A DNA stretch of 64,000 bases, taken from positions 26,751,170-26,815,169 of the forward strand of contig CM053336.1 of the NCBI GenBank assembly GCA_028583605.1, read 5' to 3'. Source of the stretch: Dastarcus helophoroides (Eukaryota > Arthropoda > Insecta > Coleoptera > Bothrideridae). Positions 10,640-21,300 of this stretch are shown one piece after another (position 1 is the first letter of the stretch; each line of letters starts with the position of its first letter). A program made the translations under genes and the position numbers. The notes below the pieces were generated by a model, which had not been told where the DNA came from, did no database searches, and saw only the letters and a program-made list of their open reading frames with translations.

Positions 10640-13600
10640 CTGTGAATTTTATTGAGAAAATCGATTTTTTCAAAATTGTTTTATTTAATGTCTGATATTT
10701 AAAAATTTTAACTCTTTTTAAATAATTTGACTTTTCAAATTTAAATTTATTTCGACTTTCAACTTTATTTGTAAATTCAAACATTTCAAGATGTTACTTT
10801 TTTCAAAACTTCCTTTTTTCAAAATTTTGACTTTTTCTTTATCTTTTTTAAAACTTTCTATCTTCCTAATCAACTCTCATCGTTTTTTTTTAATTCGGCT
10901 TTTAGTGCAAGGTTCGACATTTCAAAAATTTTCAGATTTGACTTTCTCCATATTCCAATTTACTGTATGTTAAAAACTCTGATCCTTTTAAAAAATTAAT
11001 AAAAAAGCTATACTTTTTCAAATTGTTTTTTTAAATTCGACTCTTTAAAAAATTGGATTCTTCGAAAAATTCGAATTCTATTGAAAATTTAAAATTTTTG
11101 AAAAATTCTGCTTTTTTAAAAATATTGATGATTTCTCATCAATATTGAATGAGTTTTTAAAAAAAAACAAATATAGTTTTTCTTTTGAAAATTTCGAATG
11201 TTCTAACAATTTTAACTTGTTTAAAAAATTTCGAATTTTTGCAAATTTGGATAATAAAGTTGGAACTTTTCCAAAATTTAGATTTTTTCTTGAATATCTA
11301 ATTGAAAATTTGTACTTTTTTCAAAATAAAGACTTTTTTAATTTTTGACTCTTTCTTTAAATTCAACTTTTTGTAAATTAAAACTTTTTTTTTAAATTAT
11401 TCTTTGTTAAAAATTTTGATTTTATCTTAAAATGTTAACTTTTTTTAATTTAAACTCATTTGGAAATCTTGATCCTTTCACATTTTCTTTTTTTTAACAG
11501 ATTCCATCTTTATTTTAGATTCGACTTTTAGTTTCGACATTTCAAAAATAATCTATCTTTTCCAAAATTTTTGACTTTTTCTAGAAATTCCAATTTACGG
11601 TATTAAAAATTTCGATCTTTCAAAAAAACAATTTTTAAAGAAAAGGTAAACTTTTTAAAATTGTGATTTTATGAAAATTTTTCGAGTTCGAAATTTACCA
11701 AAAAGTCGAAGTTCTTACATTTTCGACTTTCTATGTAAATTTCGACTTTTTGTGTAAATTTCGATTTTTTTTCGAAAACATCAACTTTTTTCGAAAAATT
11801 CGACTTTTTTTCGAAAAACTCAAGTTTTTTTGAAAAATTCGACTTCTGCTGAAAATTTGAAATTATTTTAGAAATACAGCTTTTTAAGAATGTTGATCAT
11901 TTCTCATCAACATGGAATTTTTTTTTTGAAAATTTCGAATATTAAAAAAATTTTAACTTTTTCTAAAAATTTCCATTTTTTGCAAATTTAGGTAATAAAA
12001 TTACCACCTTTCCAAAATTTAGGCTTTTTTTTAATTGTACCTAAAAATTTGCACTTCTTTTGAAATAAAGTTTTTTTTTTAATCTGAATTTTTCTCCAAA
12101 TTCAACTTTTTGTAAATTAAAAATTTTTTTGGGAAAAATTAATCTTTGTTGAAAATGAGAAATATTCAAGATTTGTCAAAATATCAACTTTTTCTCAAAA
12201 ATGTACAAAAAGATATTTTTAAAATTTTTTATTTAAATTTCGTCTTTTTTAAAAACTAAGACCAAACACATTGAAACTACCCAAAATTTCGGTTTATTTT
12301 TGAAATTGTGTTTGAATATTTTTGGGAAAATTTGAATTTTCTAAAAAAATCTTGCCCTATTTTAAATAAAATTTACACTTCTGTTCAAAATTTGTACCTG
12401 TTGAAAAATTCGACTTCTGCCGAAAATTTGAAATTTTAAAAATACAGCTTTTTAAAAATGTTGATTTCCCATCAATATTGCATAATTTTTTAAAAAGTTA
12501 CAAAATTGCTTTTTTTGAAAATTTCTTAGTTATAAAAATTTTAATTTTCTTTAAAAATTTCGATTTTTTGCAATTTAGATAATAAAATTAACACTTTTCC
12601 AAAATTTAGGCTTTTTTTAAATTCTAACTAAAAATTTACACTTCTTTTAAAATAAAGAATTTTTTTTTAATTTCTGAATTTTTCTCCAAATTCGACTTTT
12701 CGTAAATTGAAAAGTTTTTGAGAGAAATTAATCTTTGTTGAAAATTTGAAATATTCAGGATTTTTCAAAATATCAACTTTTTCGCAAAAATATACAAAAA
12801 TATATTTTTAAAACCTTTTTATTGAAAATTTCCTCTTTTTTGAAAATTAAGACCAACACATTGAAACTACCCAAAATTTCGGTTTCTTTTTGAAATTGTG
12901 TTTGAGTATTTTTGGAAAAATTTGAATTTAAAAAAAAAATCTTGCCCTATTTTAAATAACATTTACACTTCTGTTCAAAATTTTTACCTATGTTAAAAAT
13001 TTCGACTTTTTTAAATATTTGATTGTTACTAAAATCTACTTTTTTTTTTCATGATATTTTGATCACTTTTAAGTTTTTCTAAATTTAACTTTTTCTGGTA
13101 TTTTGAATTATATTTGATAATATTGATTTGGACATTTCAAATCTTTTGAAAATGGGGCATTTTTTTGAAAAATTAAATCTTTTTTCCAAAAATATATAAA
13201 CATGCATTTTTGAAATCTTTTCACTAAAAATTTCGACTTTCTTGAAAATTAAGATCAAAAAATTGAAATTAGTCACAATTTCGGCTTCTTTTTGAAATCT
13301 TGTCTGGAAACTTTTGCGAATATTTAAAGAATCCTGACTTTTTTAAAATAAAATTTACACTTCTGTTCAAAATTTGTAGCTATGTTGAAAATCTCGACTT
13401 TTTTTTTTAATTTGATTTTTTCTAAAATCTACTTTTTTTGTGACATATTGATAACTTTTTAAAAATATCTTAGTTTTCCAAAATTAAAATTTTTCTGGAA
13501 TTTTGAATCATTTTTGAGGTTATTGATTTAAATATTTCAAATTTTTAAAAAATTATGCATTTTTTTTGAAAAATTATGCATTTTTTTTGAAAAATTATGC

Positions 13601-14480
13601 ATTTTTTTTGAAAAATTAGATTTTTTTGGCAAAAATTTGACTTTTTCTCAAAATTCCATTTAACATTTTTGTTGAAAACTTTAATATTTTTTTAAAAAAT
13701 TGATTTTCTTAAATTTTGATTTATTACTGAAATTTTTTGACAGTTTAGGCATTTTTACATATTAACTTTTCAAAACAGTAACTTTTTCTCATGTCTAGAC
13801 TTTTTGATCGGAAATTTCCATGTCTTTTAGAAATTTTTAAATTTTTAAAATTTTTGATTTTTTTCGAAATTTTCAACATAGTTAACGTTATTAAAAAAAC
13901 TGTTAATTAAGTCAAAAATTTCGACTTTTGTGAAACTTTAGTTTTTTTTTCCACATTTATATCTTTTTCCCAAAATTTTGACTATTTTTAAAAAATGACA
14001 ATTTTTCTCAAAATTTTCATATATAATTATTTTTGAAAATTTCTACTGTAATTAGTACTGTTTTTGACAATTTCGACTTTTTAGAATTGTGACTTGCAAG
14101 TTTCGACGTTTTTTCAAAATTTCACCTTTTTCTGAAAATTTTGAATTCCTTTGAAAATTCTGAAATTTTAAAAATTTGGAAATATTTTAAAATTTTGGCA
14201 TTTTTGAAAACTTTGACGTCTTTAAGAATGTTTATTACATTTATTTAACATTTCTGCGACCCAGTTTGGAAATATTTAAATTTTTATTAATGAAAGTTGA
14301 CAATATTCTGAAACGTTTTTTGAAATATGACTACTTTCAGAATTTCGACTGTTTTTAGAAATTCCGTTGCATTTTAATTTTAGAAATTCCGACTCTTTGA
14401 GAATCTTTACTTTTTTGAAAACTTCAATTTTCTCGCAAGATAAATTTACATTTTCTTAATATTTCGATTTTCTTGAAATG
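10640..14480. repeat. T-rich degenerate repeat with ~570-590-bp units
   Basis: Blocks marked by TCGACTTCTGC and ATACAGCTTTTTAA recur at about 11838 and 12402 (564 bp apart). Blocks marked by CCAAAATTTCGGTTT recur at about 12281 and 12871, with a weaker copy near 13280. Part of the unit appears again at about 56605-56680, 45 kb away. 11440-11790 is an inverted copy of the 6240-6890 unit. No gene. Confidence 0.8.
13553..13620. repeat. Perfect 23-bp tandem triplet
   Basis: AAAAATTATGCATTTTTTTTG is repeated three times head to tail at about 23-bp spacing. It is much younger than the diverged array around it, so slippage is still active here. Confidence 0.8.
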
Positions 14481-14527
14481 ACGAAGTTTCAAAGAAAATC
14501 ACAGGAAAAAGATATATTCTTGCTTAA

Positions 14528-15106
14528 CCCTAGAGTAGGCGCGCCATGTTTTGTAACACGAAGGGGCGCGCGCGGTCTCAGAGACCGCATCTATAAATAA
14601 TGTTATTTATTAACTTTTTTTGGTTCTATGATGAAATATGGTATCTTGGTATATTTGTTAGTAAAATTAAATTACAAATCATGCACTGCTTTAACTTATA
14701 AACGAAAAATTTAGCCAAATACAAAGTCCAAATTATTGTACGAAATACGGAACTAAATTTCCAATAATATTATATTTAAGGGTTGGGGTACAAAAATAGG
14801 TTTCATTTGGACGAAACTTGTTTGGAATTATCGTCTACAGCCTTATTTCCTGGCAAAAGTCAATTTATATCAGGAACTATAATGACAAAACAATTTAACA
14901 TGCGTGGGCGCGCGCGGTATCACATAATGCAAATAGCTATAACTTACAAAAATGGACATAGAATTAATCAGTTGATTAACCATTACATTTGTGATGTTAT
15001 AAAACTCAGCTAAACCAAAAATGAGCATTATTGGCAAACTAATTATTGAAATATAAAATAATAAACATAAGTGCGGTCTGAGAGACCGCGCGCGCCCATC
15101 GGCGGG
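14528..15106. mobile_element. piggyBac-type MITE (579 bp, TTAA target)
   Basis: Flanked by TTAA on both sides (14524-14527 and 15107-15110). The ends read CCC...GCGCGC inward on both strands. Each end carries a subterminal palindrome: GCGGTCTCAGAGACCGC at 14572-14588 and GCGGTCTGAGAGACCGC at 15073-15089. TTAA duplication plus CCC termini fits the piggyBac superfamily. The interior has a 76-codon frame (14783-15013) with no recognisable transposase residues, so it is non-autonomous. The terminal GC-rich blocks contrast sharply with the AT-rich host sequence. Confidence 0.8.
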
Positions 15107-15110
15107 TTAA

Positions 15111-16266
15111 GTTCCATTTTGTGATTTAACTGATTTTTATAATTTTTTAACGTAAATTTTAGGTTTAATCTTGAGAGTTTCTTTTTTAAATTAGAATTTT
15201 GGTTTAAAATTTTAAGTAAAGATCCAAATTTAAATAAAAAAATTCAAAAAATAAAATTGTCCAAAAATCAAATTGAACATTAAAGAAATAATATTCAAAG
15301 ATTAACCTTAAATTTGAATTTCTTTAAAATAAATTTGGACAAAAATCTGGATTTAGACTGGAAATAATTTTTTTTTCCAACATTTTCAAGAAATGTTCTC
15401 GATATTAAAATTTTGTTTTGAAATTCTGAATTTAAATCGATATTTCTAATAATCGAATTACGACCAAAAGAACTATTATGGTTTTTTGGATGCCAATTTG
15501 TTCAAAATGTATTCAGCTGAAGGCAAAACTGTAATTAATCTTTTAAAAAGGTTTCCCCATTCATAAGTCACGATACGCCACCGCCAGTGGATAACGTGAT
15601 AAGCGTATGTTGACCTATGAAGTCGTAAACCATTTGTTTTAAATAGAACGGCCCTCTTAAGCTATCTATGGATTTGAAATTGCGATATTTCGACTAATCG
15701 AAACACGAGAAAAAGAAATATTACTTTTTTAATGCTAATGCATTTAAAATAAAATCAGTTATCAGCTGAAAGCAAAATTGCAATTAATCTTTTAAAAAGG
15801 ATTTCGGTCAGCTTCCCCCTTAATAAAGGTCACGACACCCCACTGCTTTTCAATGTGTTTGAGCACTGACATTTTATTTCTTTGATTGTCAAATGAACGT
15901 ATTTATTTTGTCCATTTATTTTAAAATTACACTGAAAATCCATAACACAAAATCACAATCATAAACACTAACCTCAGTTAGTCAACCTGCAGCTATGTAC
16001 AAAAAACGTACTAACCACCTAAAGAGGCCCAACTGTCAACCACAATTTGGACATAATCTTTATCTAAGGACATCATGGTGGCCCCATTTTCTTTAAGCTT
16101 TGCGTTGCGTATAAATTATTACGTAATTTCCCTTTTTGAATGCTTTGTCACAACATTTTAACTTAAAGTTGATATTTTTGATATAGGAGATGTGACGCCA
16201 ATTTATCATTATCTATATTTTGCGCACGATTCAAATGGATCCAAAAATCGATTATTTTAAAAAAGA
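15111..16266. other. Distal part of hAT-like element, with an internal direct repeat
   Basis: AT-rich to about 15480, then mixed composition. A block running ATTCAGCTGAAGGCAAAACT ... TTTTAAAAAGG ... CACGATACGCCACC (about 15510-15595) recurs with divergence at about 15757-15845 (CAGCTGAAAGCAAAATTG ... CACGACACCCCACTGC), 250 bp apart. No gene seen. Confidence 0.55.
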
Positions 16267-16279
16267 ATCGACATCCCTA

Positions 16280-16916
16280 ATCTAGGCTTCCTGACTTATG
16301 GGAAACCTTCCTAAAGCGCAGGATATCTAATTAATAAATCTCTAAGCACTGACTGACAGACAAGGCAGACGCTAAAGGGGGGTCTGAGAGCACGAAATTT
16401 CACGCAGGTATTCCCCGTAATACGTGGGTGAACACTAAGAAAGGATTTTTTAAAATTCGGCCTCCAAGATAGTAAAAATTTACGCTCATGGATAAACGTT
16501 TTTTATGTAATGAATAATACACAAGATTGCATTTAAAGTTGCCTATTAGCAGTACGAGATGTTTATTAAATATGTCTCTGCACGAATTTATCCAAATTTT
16601 TGCAGATGAACAGTCTTTTTACTAATTCTTTACTTTTAAATTTAATTTAAACTCAACATTTTGGCTTTGGTTTGGCACTTACGATGTTTAAAATCGAAAT
16701 ATAGACGAACATCCCCTTTTTAGACATTTTGAAGTTTCTTCTCGAAATTTTAAAACTAATATTCAAAATTTTCTAAACATAAGCAAAAACTTGAGTTTAT
16801 TTTTGGTCCACCTTTTATCTAAAAATTTCTGCCTAAGATACAAAATTTTGAATTTACCGAAATTAAACGTTTTCTTCCAAAAGCCAAATCAGTGGCGGCT
16901 GGCGTATAGGCACTGT
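16280..16916. repeat. Left arm of a 0.63-kb inverted repeat
   Basis: Runs from ATCTAGGCTTCCTGACTTAT to GGCGTATAGGCACTGT. The reverse complement lies at 18344-18974 with a few percent of substitutions. The outer edge coincides with the hAT-like target duplication, so this arm may be the original 3' flank of the gene beyond the hAT insertion. The inner end is a CAGTGGCGG-type transposon terminus. Confidence 0.9.
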
Positions 16917-18370
16917 TCGCTTACAAGATATTTTTCTCAAAATTTTCTGAACACTTTTCATTACACAAATTTTAAATTTTCTCCGATTTCTTTTTATAGA
17001 AATTTTAGGTTTCTTTCACGCAGTTGCCACATTTAAAAACCTATTTTATTTTTAATTTTGATCAAAATCACATTTTCAAAAACTAAGTTTGCAAAAGACT
17101 TGAGGAAGAAATCAATATTTTGAGCAGGAATTAAAATGTTTAAAAAAATTAAATTTCTTTGAAAATGTTTTTTTTGAGAAAATATTATAATTTCAAACAA
17201 AAAATCTAAATCTACCTTAATTCGCATTTTACTATTTTTCTAAAAAATAAGTTAATACGGTATCTTCGAATTTTTACCTCAAATCTCATTTTGTATATAA
17301 ATTTTGAGTTTTTTTTTCAGATATTTCGATTTTTTAGGAAATTTTAATTTTTTCTGCAAAGTTTCCATTTTTCCTAAATATTTTATATAAAGAAATTTTC
17401 TTGAATTTGCATTTCTTCTGAAAGTGTTGTTCTTAACATTTCTTCTAGAAACTCCAACTTCTCCAGATTTTTCTTTGTGTTCCTCTAATTTGCTTTAAAA
17501 ATGTCAAGTTTTTTCACGACACTTTGACAATCTAAAGTTGATTTTATTTTGTAGTTTTGACAAAAAATGTTTGAAAAAAAAAACCCTGAAAGCTCTATAA
17601 AAATTTCAACACTTTGAGAAAAACAAAAAATTTCGAACTTTTTGTAAAGATATTTCAATTTTTTTTCCAATTTCGATTTTTTCTCCAAGAAATTTTGCTT
17701 CTTATTTCCTATGCAATTTGTGTTTTTCTCTAGACATTTTCTACGAAGAATTTTTTTGAAATTTAGACTTTTCTTGGAGATTCTGTCTCTAATTTTTTCT
17801 TGTAGAAATTTTGATTTCTCTCTAATTTGTTTTGGAAATTTAAAAGTTTTTTAACGAAATTTTATATTTTAAGGTTATTTTGTAACTAAGAAATTGAAAA
17901 TTATTAAGTATAGATTTTGGGAAAATAAGCTTCAAATCTGCATAAAAATAAGAAAAATTTGGGAAAAATATTGAAATTTCAAGAAAAAATGAACCTTGTA
18001 CATTCCAACCTTTTTTACAATTTGATTTTTTTCTAAAAAGTTACTACTACTGTAGGACCAAAGAAAATTGTGAATCGGAATTTCCAATTTTTCTAGAAAC
18101 GTTAAATTTATTCTTGAAATTCTCAAGTGCAAATTTAAAATTGAAATTTCGATAAAATAAATGATCGAAATTTAAAGATTAAACTCAAAATTTTAAGAAA
18201 AAGCAGAACATATTTTTATAGAAAGTTGAAATATCTTATTTGTAAAAAATATTTTTCAAAACAAAAAAAAACATTTTCGGAATTAGAAAAAAAAAATTCT
18301 TTTGACAAAAATTTGTAAGCGAAATTAGGGGTGTTGCAGTTCCACAGTGCCTATACGCCAGCCGCCACTG
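16890..18370. mobile_element. hAT-like element with CAGTGGCGGCTG ends
   Basis: Inverted termini CAGTGGCGGCTGGCGTATAG (from 16890) and the complement ending CGCCAGCCGCCACTG (to 18370), both followed inward by a TTCGCTTACAA box. The left end has lost about 20 bp found at the right. The interior is AT-rich repeat and no transposase is visible. CAGTGGCGG-like termini are typical of hAT elements. The flanks are inverted rather than direct repeats, so no target duplication can be called. Confidence 0.55.
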
Positions 18371-18974
18371 ATTTGGATTTTGGAAGAAAACGTTTAATTT
18401 CGGTAAATTAAAAATTTTGTATTTTAGGCAGAAAATTTTAGATAAAAGTTGGAGCAAAAATAAACTCAAGTTTTTGCCTATGTTTAGAAAATTTTGAATA
18501 TTAATTTTAAAATTTCGAGAAGAAACTTCAAAATGTCTAAAAAGGGGATGTTCGTCTACATTTCGATTTAAACATCGTAAGAGCCAAACTAAAGCCAAAA
18601 TTTTAAGTTTAAATTAAATTTAAAAGTAAAGAATTGGTAAAAAGACTGTTCATCTGCAAAGCTTTGGATAAATTCGTGCAGAGACATATTAATCAACATG
18701 TCGTTCTGCTAATAGGCATCTTTAAATACAATCTTGTGTATTATTCATTACATAAAAAAACGTCTATCCATGAGCGTCCATTTTTACTCTCCTGGAGACC
18801 GAATTCTGAAAAATCCTTTCTTAGTGCTCACCCACGTATTACGGGGAATACCTGCGTGAAATTTCGTGCTCTTAGACCCACTTATCTGCGTTATCTGTCA
18901 GTCAGTGCTTAGATATTTATTAATTAGATATCCTACGCTTTAAGAAGGTTTCCCATAAGTCAGGAAGCCTAGAT
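18344..18974. repeat. Right arm of the 0.63-kb inverted repeat
   Basis: Reverse complement of 16280-16916, ending GCCTAGAT, the complement of the ATCTAGGC target site. Short frames inside (about 18634-18912) are not conserved as frames in the other arm and are not genes. Confidence 0.9.
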
Positions 18975-20535
18975 TATAGGTATATCAAATTAATTAAAAA
19001 AATTCGAAAATGATAAAATCGAATATAGCGTCTATAAGGAATAAAGAAGTTGACCTAATTTTTTCGGAAACATTTAAATAAAAAAAAAATTGTACACGAG
19101 TGAAAGGCCTTAAAAAATAACTAATTACATTTTTTAAATTTTTTTAATCGGACTTTAAATAAACAAGTTACACTGATTTTTGAAAATGGCGATTTTCAGT
19201 TTTTTCTAAATAAAATCAAGACGAATTGAAATTCAATTGTTTACCCAGTGGAATCATATTAGGCATTAAATTCTGCACTGCTTTTCCTATTTAATCTTCC
19301 TTGCATATCCAATGGTTAATGAGATCCCTGTAGTGGAAATCAAATTTGTTTCATCCTGCATATTTTTAATTTCGACCTTAAAAATGAAATGTTGAGAATA
19401 ACGTCGACATTTAAGGACAAAAATTAGGGAAAACAATTAGAAACTTTCTTTCATTTCTTATTTCTTAAAATTTCGAGGAAAATGTTAAAATCCTGAAATT
19501 CAAAGAATAATCGAAACAGGTTTATAGAAATTTCTATTTTTTCTTAAAATTTTAAGAAAAAAAATCTTCTTCCACTTTTTAATTTTTTTATTCAAAATCT
19601 CGACCTTCTGTTATGAACCATTTTTTATTGAAAAAAATCATAATCTCAGAATGTTTAAAATCTCGACTTTTTTTCAGAATAACAAGTGCTTTGGATTTTC
19701 TAATTATTTTCCTAAATTTCAACTTAACGATAATTAAAAATTTGGAATAGAACGTGAAAATGCTACATAAAACGTTCAAGATAATTATATGAAAAAAAAA
19801 TATTACTCTCGAAATTTAAAGTTAAAATTTTATATCTAAAGTAAAAATTTTTAGACTTAAATTGAATTGCAGTGATTAAGGTCAAAAAATGTTGAATTTT
19901 TAAAAAAAATCCTTTCCTAATTTTTAAGAGTTAGTTGAAAGACGCAATTTGGAAATGAAATTTCGTGACTTCTATGTTTAAAAAAATGCTCCTCCACATT
20001 TCGATTTAAGCATCATAATTTATAGAGAACCCAAAATTTCGTTTTATGCCCTTTTTTTTTAAAATGTCTATGCAGATTTTTAACTCAAGTATTCTTCGAA
20101 ATTTGAACTTTTTTTTGAAATTTTTGGGTCTAAACTTAAAAATACTCTTTTTTTAAAAAAAAGCTTTAAAGTGGAAATTTAATAAGCCGCGTTTTACTTA
20201 ATTCATTTTAAATTTTAAAAATCGCTTTTGAAGTCACATGCTTCAGAAAAAATTAAAAATTGTTTCAAAAAACCAACTTTTTTAAAAAGTCAAAATTACA
20301 AATATTCGAAGTTTCGAGAAAAAGGTTTACATTTTCAAAAAAAAATTATTTGCAAAAAGTCAAATCTCGCAAGAAGTTAAAATTTTAAAAATGTTTAAAT
20401 TTTGAAAAATATCACATTCTGAAAAAAGTTAAAACTTTGAGAAAGGTTTTGTTGTAAACTCAAACACTTCAGAGAGTCGGTGTTTTCAAAACTTGAAACT
20501 TTCAAAAAGATCTAATTTTAAAAAATTAAAATACA
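18975..20535. other. Unassigned AT-rich sequence
   Basis: A unique-looking patch at about 19215-19385 is surrounded by AAATTTCGA-type repeat. I see no gene or element boundary. Confidence 0.4.
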
Positions 20536-20537
20536 AA

Positions 20538-20640
20538 TCTTGTTCCCTGAAACCAAGAAAGATTAAAAAACACAACAAAGGTTGCTCTAACGCGTTTCGA
20601 TAGCCAAACTATCATCTTCAAAGAGATAGAAAAATGTTTT
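20538..20640. mobile_element. Foldback element FB, left half only (b)
   Basis: Carries CAAATCTTGTTCCCTGAAAC, then AAGAAAGATTAAAAAACACA, then GCTCTAACGCGTTTCGATAG, then ATCATCTTCA. This matches the left arms of the copies at 25592 and 60050. The right arm is missing. Confidence 0.75.
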
Positions 20641-21060
20641 TAAAAAAATCGAATTTAAAGACAGTCAGATTGTTGAAAATTTCCAAGAATTTCGAAACTT
20701 CGAGGTAAATCAAAATATTCTAAAAATTGGAAATATTAAAAAAAATTTGAAACAGTTGAAATTTACAAAAAAGAAAATTTCTGATGAAGACAAACATTAT
20801 AAAAAATGTGAAAAGTTTACAGAAAATATCAAAATAAAAAAAATCAAAGTATGTCCAAATAAGGCAGAATGTTAAAAAATTGGGGTTTTCAAATACTAAA
20901 AATTTCACAAGAAGTTAAAATTTTTAAAATTACATCAAAATTTCTAAAAAAAAAGTTGAAATTTTGGGAGTCGAACGATAAAACGTCGACATAGCGAAAA
21001 GAGATGTTAAAAATTTTCGAAATTATTTGAAATTTTCAAAACGGTGACCAACGAATCCTT
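20641..21060. repeat. A-rich degenerate repeat
   Basis: AAATTTCGA-type repeat in the A-rich orientation. No gene. Confidence 0.6.
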
Positions 21061-21300
21061 TCTCTTCTTTCACGAGATGAACGCGCGGATATCAGCTAGT
21101 CTATTTAATAAATTTCTATCACCGATTGACAGTCAACGCACAGCCTAAGTGCTGGGGCTACCTTAGCCATTGCGAGGCTCCTGGCGCGTAGATCTTTGCG
21201 AGACCTTTGTCTTTGTGGTATTAGTTTTAACGTAGCTACAATAGGACAGGGTAGGACGCTTGCCCCTCCGCCCCCCGGCTCATCCAGTTAAACGAAAACT
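21060..21300. other. GC-richer island in repeat, partly like the 16.3-kb inverted repeat
   Basis: GGATATCAGCTAGTCTATTTAATAAATT...GATTGACAGTCAACGC resembles 16321-16370 of the inverted-repeat arm. The rest (21150-21300, with CCGCCCCCCGG) is unlike anything else in the window. No open frame of note. Confidence 0.4.

Larger units (their letters stand above)
10213..16279. mobile_element. hAT-like element with nested repeats (~6.1 kb)
   Basis: The ends are a perfect 13-bp inverted repeat: TAGGGATGTCGAT at 10213-10225 and ATCGACATCCCTA at 16267-16279. Flanking 8-mers are TTCTAGGC (10205) and ATCTAGGC (16280), 7/8 identical. The copy after gene 2 is preceded by exactly ATCTAGGC (27497). An 8-bp duplication with TAGGGATG-type ends is characteristic of hAT elements. 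No transposase is visible; the interior is AT-rich repeat plus a piggyBac-type MITE, so the element is non-autonomous and swollen by insertions. Superfamily assignment is inference. Confidence 0.6.

Noticed and set aside
14783..15013. Possible gene inside the piggyBac-type MITE
   Set aside because: 76 codons, no transposase motif and no Kozak or promoter context; more likely chance or a remnant.
18236..18598. 120-codon minus-strand frame
   Set aside because: It spans the inverted-repeat arm and AT-rich repeat; the same frame is not kept in the other arm.
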